Assembly: GCA_964539045.1 (NCBI GenBank)
Contig: CAZIHW010000016.1
Location: 1-17,949 of the forward strand
DNA length: 17,949 nucleotides
Reading direction: 5' to 3'
Source of the DNA: UBA1227 sp964539045
GTDB lineage: Bacteria > Bacillota > Clostridia > Oscillospirales > Acutalibacteraceae
Positions 14,411 to 17,949 of this stretch are shown here, one piece after another. Both the position numbers and the translations under genes were made by a program. The stretch's first letter is position 1. Each line of letters starts with the position of its first letter. Below the pieces are notes generated by a model. That model was not told the origin of the DNA, did not search any database, and saw only the letters and a program-made list of their open reading frames with translations.

Positions 14411-14895
14411 ATATAAATTCCTGTCCCGGCATTATTTACAATGACTTCAACTATAAAATCTGACGTGGACTTTTTTAATGTCGCTGTCTCAGAGTAGGTG
14501 GCGGCTTCATTTAATTTTAAGGACTTAAATATTTTGCTGGCTTTTTCCCGTGGTACATTGTACAGGGAGTAGAGCTCTGCGGAAAACAGTGATTCTATGA
14601 AATTCACATCGACAGGTATACTTTCAACTATACATATACCGCATTCGTATACCTCACCGTCTTCGTCCTCTGATATTGTGACCATGTATTCTCCGTTATT
14701 ATCGGATGGAAAAAAGGCATAATATGTATTATCATGAACAAGTAATTCCTCTGTCTGTATCATTGTATCTTCTCCTATGTTTTCGTTGAATTTCTCTATG
14801 AACATAGGTAAATCAAAAATGCCGGTCCTGACACATCCTGACAAAATAAATAGAAGTAGTGCTACGGGAAAAACATATATTTTTTTTGATCTCAT
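14392..14895 (-). CDS. Small lipoprotein of unknown function
   Basis: A 167-residue protein on the minus strand with a lipoprotein signal: a basic start MRSKK, a hydrophobic run YVFPVALLLFIL, and the lipobox LSGC with Cys21. It should be lipid-anchored on the outer membrane face of a Gram-positive cell. I do not recognise the mature domain, which is acidic and mixed alpha/beta in appearance (for example TYYAFFPSDNNGEYMVTISEDEDGEVYECGICIVES). A TTG at 14931 would add 12 residues ahead of the signal peptide, so the ATG at 14895 is preferred, although only a weak site (about GTGAAGATG) precedes it. It runs convergent with the YigZ gene and divergent from the export pair. Confidence 0.75.
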   Translation of the reverse strand: MRSKKIYVFPVALLLFILSGCVRTGIFDLPMFIEKFNENIGEDTMIQTEELLVHDNTYYAFFPSDNNGEYMVTISEDEDGEVYECGICIVESIPVDVNFIESLFSAELYSLYNVPREKASKIFKSLKLNEAATYSETATLKKSTSDFIVEVIVNNAGTGIYIYEASK

Positions 14896-14932
14896 GTTAT
14901 CATCTTCACTTTCTGAATACTTTTTAATCAAA

Positions 14933-14967
14933 GCTATAGTTATTCATATGCTATACTTATTAATATG
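14933..14967. repeat. Two 17-bp direct repeats between divergent genes
   Basis: GCTATAGTTATTCATAT (14933-14949) and GCTATACTTATTAATAT (14950-14966), followed by G, are adjacent and agree at 15 of 17 bases. They lie in the 124-bp gap between the lipoprotein gene and the export pair, upstream of the plus-strand -10 at 14985. The placement suits an operator shared by the two divergent units, but no known regulator is recognised. Confidence 0.6.
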
Positions 14968-14984
14968 TGACGCGATATGTATTT

Positions 14985-14990
14985 TATAAT
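14985..14990 (+). promoter_or_regulatory. Candidate -10 element for the export pair
   Basis: A perfect TATAAT lies 30 bases before the ATG at 15020. No good -35 is found at 16-18 bp; the best is TTAATA at 14960-14965 with a 19-bp spacer, inside the direct repeat. A weak -35 overlapping a repeat would fit an activator-dependent or regulated promoter. Confidence 0.4.
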
Positions 14991-15019
14991 AGATTTAATC
15001 AGCTTTATCGGAGGTTTTT

Positions 15020-16501
15020 ATGGAGAAAATAAAGCGTAATTTAAAGAATAAAAAGTGGTTGAAAATTTTCATACCGATTTTGATAATTTTGATTATAGCC
15101 GGGTTGTTGATATATTCTAAACTATCCGATAAGGGGATTGCTGTCGAAATAGCAAAGGTGAAGAAGAGCAACGTAGATCAGTACTATGACACTACGGGAA
15201 CTTTAGTTTCCGGCTCGGAAGAAAAGTATTTGCTGTATGACGGTGTTCTGGTAAAAGAAGTAAAAGTAAAAACGGGAGATGTTGTCTGTAAAGGTGATCT
15301 ACTTGCCACCTTTGATACATCATCCATGAATGCAGAGATTTCAAGCAAAAGGTCTGCGTTGAACGATGCTAGAAAATCCTATAACGACGCGGTTTCAGAC
15401 AAAAGTGACTCCTCGGCCAGGCTCTCGGATCTTAATGCACAGATAGATGCACTCAAGGCAGAGAGAGATAAGCAGGCAGAAACAACTACATCGGCTGAAA
15501 CTACCACACAGGCTGAGATTGATTTATCAGCCCTCGAGGGTACCTTGAGTGAAGAACAGATAGCCGCTCTTAAAAATATGATGGAACAGCGCGCCTCTTC
15601 CCAAAATCCCCTGCAGTCCTTTGATTCCCAAATAGAGGCACTTGAGAGAGAACGTTCCATGATAAATACGGGACAATACGATTCTGTTATAAAGCTCTAT
15701 GAACAGAGGGTGGATTCGGCGAAGGCAGACTATGATTCGGTGGTCGCACAAAAAAAGGCCCTTGATGAGGGCTGGATAGCAAAGAGTGACGGTAAGGTCG
15801 CTCAGGTTTATATAACTGCAGGTGAAAAATATACCTATGTAGAGGATGAGAGTTCTAAGGACGCATTTGCGAGCATGCTGTCATCTGCGTCAAATATGGG
15901 AGATGGGGCTGACCTGTCAGGCTTGCTATCGGGACTTATGGATAGCGGCGACAGTACCAAGGAAGGTCTTGGTATGGTTGTGGATTATTATGATGGATAT
16001 AAGGTGAGCTTTTCTCTCGGAAAGTATGATGTTCAGACAGTGGAGGTCGGTATGCCCGCCATTGTGAAATACACCGACTATGAGTACGAGGCAGAGGTAA
16101 CATTTAAAGATTCAAAAGCGCAGGAGGGTGGACTTGATATCGGATCTATGATGGGTTCATCATCCACGTCTTCAAACTCGGGATCTCAACTTATGGCGGA
16201 GGCTACTATTAAAAATCCGGATGATAAGTTGGTTATAGGCTTTGATGCCAAGCTCTCTATCTTAACCGGAAGTCATGAGAAGGTCTTGACAATACCGGTA
16301 GAGTCACTTGTCATAGATGAGGGTAAAAAGTACGTCTATTTGTATGATGGCACAACGCAGACAGCAGTCAAACGGGAGATTGAGACGGGCATATCATCAG
16401 AAACATCGTATGAGGTTTTAAGCGGACTTGATGAGGGCGATACAGTTATCGTAAATTCCTCGAAGGTTTCTGATGGAGCCAAGGTTTATATTCCCCAATA
16501 A
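15020..16501 (+). CDS. Membrane-fusion protein of an ABC export system (YknX/HlyD-like)
   Basis: A 493-residue adaptor protein like YknX in Gram-positive bacteria or MacA in Gram-negatives. It has an N-terminal anchor (about residues 13-33) and a first half-lipoyl segment (VDQYYDTTGTLVSGSEEKYLLYDGVLVKEVKVKTGDVVCKGDLLATFDT). A coiled-coil hairpin is interrupted by a Thr/Glu-rich stretch (ETTTSAETTTQAE). The returning half-lipoyl segment is AKSDGKVAQVYITAGEKY, followed by beta-barrel and membrane-proximal domains (LTIPVESLVIDEGKKYVYLYDG). Two loops rich in Ser, Gly and Met (about residues 288-315 and 375-392) look like insertions. GGAGG (15010-15014) precedes the ATG by five bases. Substrate unknown; antimicrobial peptides or toxins are typical for the family. 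Confidence 0.88.
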   Translation: MEKIKRNLKNKKWLKIFIPILIILIIAGLLIYSKLSDKGIAVEIAKVKKSNVDQYYDTTGTLVSGSEEKYLLYDGVLVKEVKVKTGDVVCKGDLLATFDTSSMNAEISSKRSALNDARKSYNDAVSDKSDSSARLSDLNAQIDALKAERDKQAETTTSAETTTQAEIDLSALEGTLSEEQIAALKNMMEQRASSQNPLQSFDSQIEALERERSMINTGQYDSVIKLYEQRVDSAKADYDSVVAQKKALDEGWIAKSDGKVAQVYITAGEKYTYVEDESSKDAFASMLSSASNMGDGADLSGLLSGLMDSGDSTKEGLGMVVDYYDGYKVSFSLGKYDVQTVEVGMPAIVKYTDYEYEAEVTFKDSKAQEGGLDIGSMMGSSSTSSNSGSQLMAEATIKNPDDKLVIGFDAKLSILTGSHEKVLTIPVESLVIDEGKKYVYLYDGTTQTAVKREIETGISSETSYEVLSGLDEGDTVIVNSSKVSDGAKVYIPQ

Positions 16502-16515
16502 GGGCGGTGCAGGCT

Positions 16516-17778
16516 ATGAATCTCAGAGAAAATATAAGAATTGCTCTGTCCAGTATACGGAGCAATAAATTGCGCTCTGTTCTGACAATGCTCGGCATCA
16601 TTATCGGTGTTGCATCAGTCATATCTATAGTTACAGTAGGTAATAGTGGCAAGGAGTTCCTCATTGATAAGATAAATGAAGCCGGCGGTCAAAGCCTGAG
16701 CATAGGGATGAATAATCAAAGAGGTGAAGATTCCAAGTACAGTATAGACGGCCTTACAAATTCTGATCTGGAAACGATACGCTCTGTTGATTTAATACAG
16801 TATGTATCTCCTCTTTTTAGTGATTTCGGTCCCTTGCAAACAACATTTTTGCATGATGGTATGGCATCTGTAACCGCTTCAAATTCGGATTATGCCAATA
16901 TGATGAAGCTCGAAATGGTACACGGCAGATTCTTTTCCGAAGAGGAATACAAATCAAATGCTAAGGTTTGCCTTTTGACGGATAACAGCGCTTACAAGTT
17001 TTTTCATATGGAAAATCCGGTCGGGGAAACAGTTGATCTGACTTTGAATGATCGTCTTATAACTCTTAAGGTTATCGGTGTAGTAAAAGTAAATGATTCG
17101 GGATTGTTCTCTGAGGATGATATGCAGGAGATGATGGGTTCCTACGGAATGGGTTTTAACTTTGACAAGCTCGGAGCCGTTTATATACCCGCAAGCGTTC
17201 TTATGGAGGTCTATGGAGAAACTGTATATCCGTCTGTTTCGGTTACCACCTATGATGTTCAGGATCTGGATAGGGCAGGAGATATAGCTATAAGCATGCT
17301 CAATGCAAGGCATAACATAACGGATGACTCTGTATATAAGGCTACAAATATGGCTACACTTGTGGATTTGCTGGATACGGTAATAAATATTTTTACGATA
17401 TTTATTTCTTCTGTCGGGGCTATTTCGTTACTTGTAGGCGGAATAGGTGTTATGAATATAATGCTTGTATCGGTAACGGAACGTACGAGGGAGATAGGAA
17501 TAAGAAAAGCTCTCGGGGCCCGTACAAATGTTATACTTGTTCAGTTCCTTACAGAGTCCGTCATTATATGCCTTATTGGTGGATTTATAGGTATGGTTTT
17601 AGGCTATATCCTTTCATCAGGCATATCATCTATCATGGGAGCCCCTGTAAGTTTTGATATATCCACTATTTTAATTGCAGTTGGATTTTCGTCGGCTGTC
17701 GGCATATTCTTCGGAATATATCCGGCCAGGAAGGCTGCTAAAATGCCGCCTATTGAGGCGCTCAGACAAAATGGATAA
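16516..17778 (+). CDS. MacB/YknZ-like ABC transporter permease
   Basis: A 420-residue permease of the MacB/FtsX superfamily. It has a first membrane segment (about 22-42, LTMLGIIIGVASVISIVTVG) and a large extracellular MacB_PCD domain. Three C-terminal membrane segments follow at about 288-315, 343-366 and 381-402, including the signature GGIGVMNIMLVSVTERTREIGIRKALGA. It ends with YPARKAAKMPPIEALR, also typical. It has no nucleotide-binding domain, so it needs a separate ATPase as in YknXYZ. The ATG at 16516 is preferred to the GTG at 16507, which lies inside the AGGGCGGTG binding site. It follows the fusion protein with a 14-base gap, so the two are surely one operon. The next gene is on the opposite strand, leaving no room for the ATPase. 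Confidence 0.9.
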   Translation: MNLRENIRIALSSIRSNKLRSVLTMLGIIIGVASVISIVTVGNSGKEFLIDKINEAGGQSLSIGMNNQRGEDSKYSIDGLTNSDLETIRSVDLIQYVSPLFSDFGPLQTTFLHDGMASVTASNSDYANMMKLEMVHGRFFSEEEYKSNAKVCLLTDNSAYKFFHMENPVGETVDLTLNDRLITLKVIGVVKVNDSGLFSEDDMQEMMGSYGMGFNFDKLGAVYIPASVLMEVYGETVYPSVSVTTYDVQDLDRAGDIAISMLNARHNITDDSVYKATNMATLVDLLDTVINIFTIFISSVGAISLLVGGIGVMNIMLVSVTERTREIGIRKALGARTNVILVQFLTESVIICLIGGFIGMVLGYILSSGISSIMGAPVSFDISTILIAVGFSSAVGIFFGIYPARKAAKMPPIEALRQNG

Positions 17779-17808
17779 ATATCCGGCTTATAATAAGCGC
17801 CCTCGCGC

Positions 17809-17845
17809 AAAAAGAAAAACGGTATAGCTTTTAGCTATACCGTTT
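17809..17845. terminator. Bidirectional terminator, strongest for the minus strand
   Basis: AAACGGTATAGCT (17817-17829) pairs perfectly with AGCTATACCGTTT (17833-17845) around a three-base loop, a 13-bp stem. On the minus strand it is followed by GTTTTTCTTTTT (complement of 17809-17820), a good terminator for the gene entering from the right. On the plus strand only TTT follows, so termination of the export operon is probably weaker. The 3' arm is repeated: CTATACCGTTT at 17835-17845 and again at 17848-17858. Confidence 0.8.
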
Positions 17846-17882
17846 AACTATACCGTTTTACAATGTCAATTATTCAACATTT

Positions 17883-17949
17883 TTACGCTTTTAAAGCACG
17901 CTCAAGCCAAATCGATCCAATATCCATAGCAGGGTACAGACCGCTCTTT
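17883..17949 (-). CDS. C-terminal end of an unidentified minus-strand gene (partial)
   Basis: One minus-strand frame is open from the window edge to a TAA at 17883-17885, encoding 21 residues that end SIWLERALKA. The terminator hairpin lies about 37 bases beyond this stop on the same strand, which supports a real gene end. The fragment is too short to identify and the other two frames are not clearly excluded. Confidence 0.5.
   Translation of the reverse strand, partial: KSGLYPAMDIGSIWLERALKA

Noticed and set aside
1..17949. CRISPR arrays, tRNA or rRNA genes, insertion sequences and phage genes.
   Set aside because: No spaced repeat array, cloverleaf, transposase or integrase frame was seen. 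The repeats found are short or within genes.

Overview
The window is a division and cell wall (dcw) cluster of a Gram-positive bacterium, followed by a short accessory region. The organism is most likely a member of the Clostridia, possibly Lachnospiraceae. Reasons: strong Shine-Dalgarno (SD) sites resembling AAGGAGGTGAT, occasional TTG starts, moderate to low GC, the DivIB/FtsL type of divisome, a zinc-type bL31, a YknX/YknZ-like export pair, and two tandem 7-bp sites matching the Spo0A box. The family placement is inference; the phylum-level placement is well supported.

Layout. Positions 1-228 are a dense control region: an NrdR-box-like palindrome, two tandem 0A boxes, a good sigma-A promoter (TTGCAA, 17 bp, TATACT), and roughly 10-bp-spaced repeats over the predicted transcription start that look like MraZ sites. 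Positions 229-11957 carry ten plus-strand genes, mostly tightly spaced: mraZ, rsmH, ftsL, a class B PBP with two PASTA domains, murF, mraY, ftsW/spoVE, murG, murA and divIB/ftsQ. After a 197-bp gap with its own candidate promoter comes ftsZ. rpmE follows with its own extended -10 promoter and a strong terminator. Compared with the Bacillus subtilis cluster, murE, murD, murB, ftsA and a second PBP are absent from this stretch, while murF and murA are present.

The right part (13.7-17.9 kb) holds a YigZ/IMPACT family gene, a convergent small lipoprotein gene overlapping its 3' end by 19 bp, then a plus-strand pair: a membrane-fusion (HlyD/YknX-like) protein and a MacB/YknZ-like ABC permease. No ATPase gene accompanies this pair. 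A bidirectional-looking terminator and the last 22 codons of an unidentified minus-strand gene close the window.

How the genes work together: MurA starts and MurF finishes the soluble UDP-MurNAc-pentapeptide path. MraY and MurG make lipids I and II. FtsW and the PBP polymerise and cross-link septal peptidoglycan. FtsL and DivIB regulate that synthase and FtsZ positions it. RsmH tunes the ribosome and MraZ represses the cluster.

I found no wholly new system. The observations most worth following are the stacked NrdR-like, 0A and MraZ-like sites in front of the cluster, the hairpin that can hide the murA ribosome binding site, the unusual FtsZ C-terminus, and the export pair without an ATPase.
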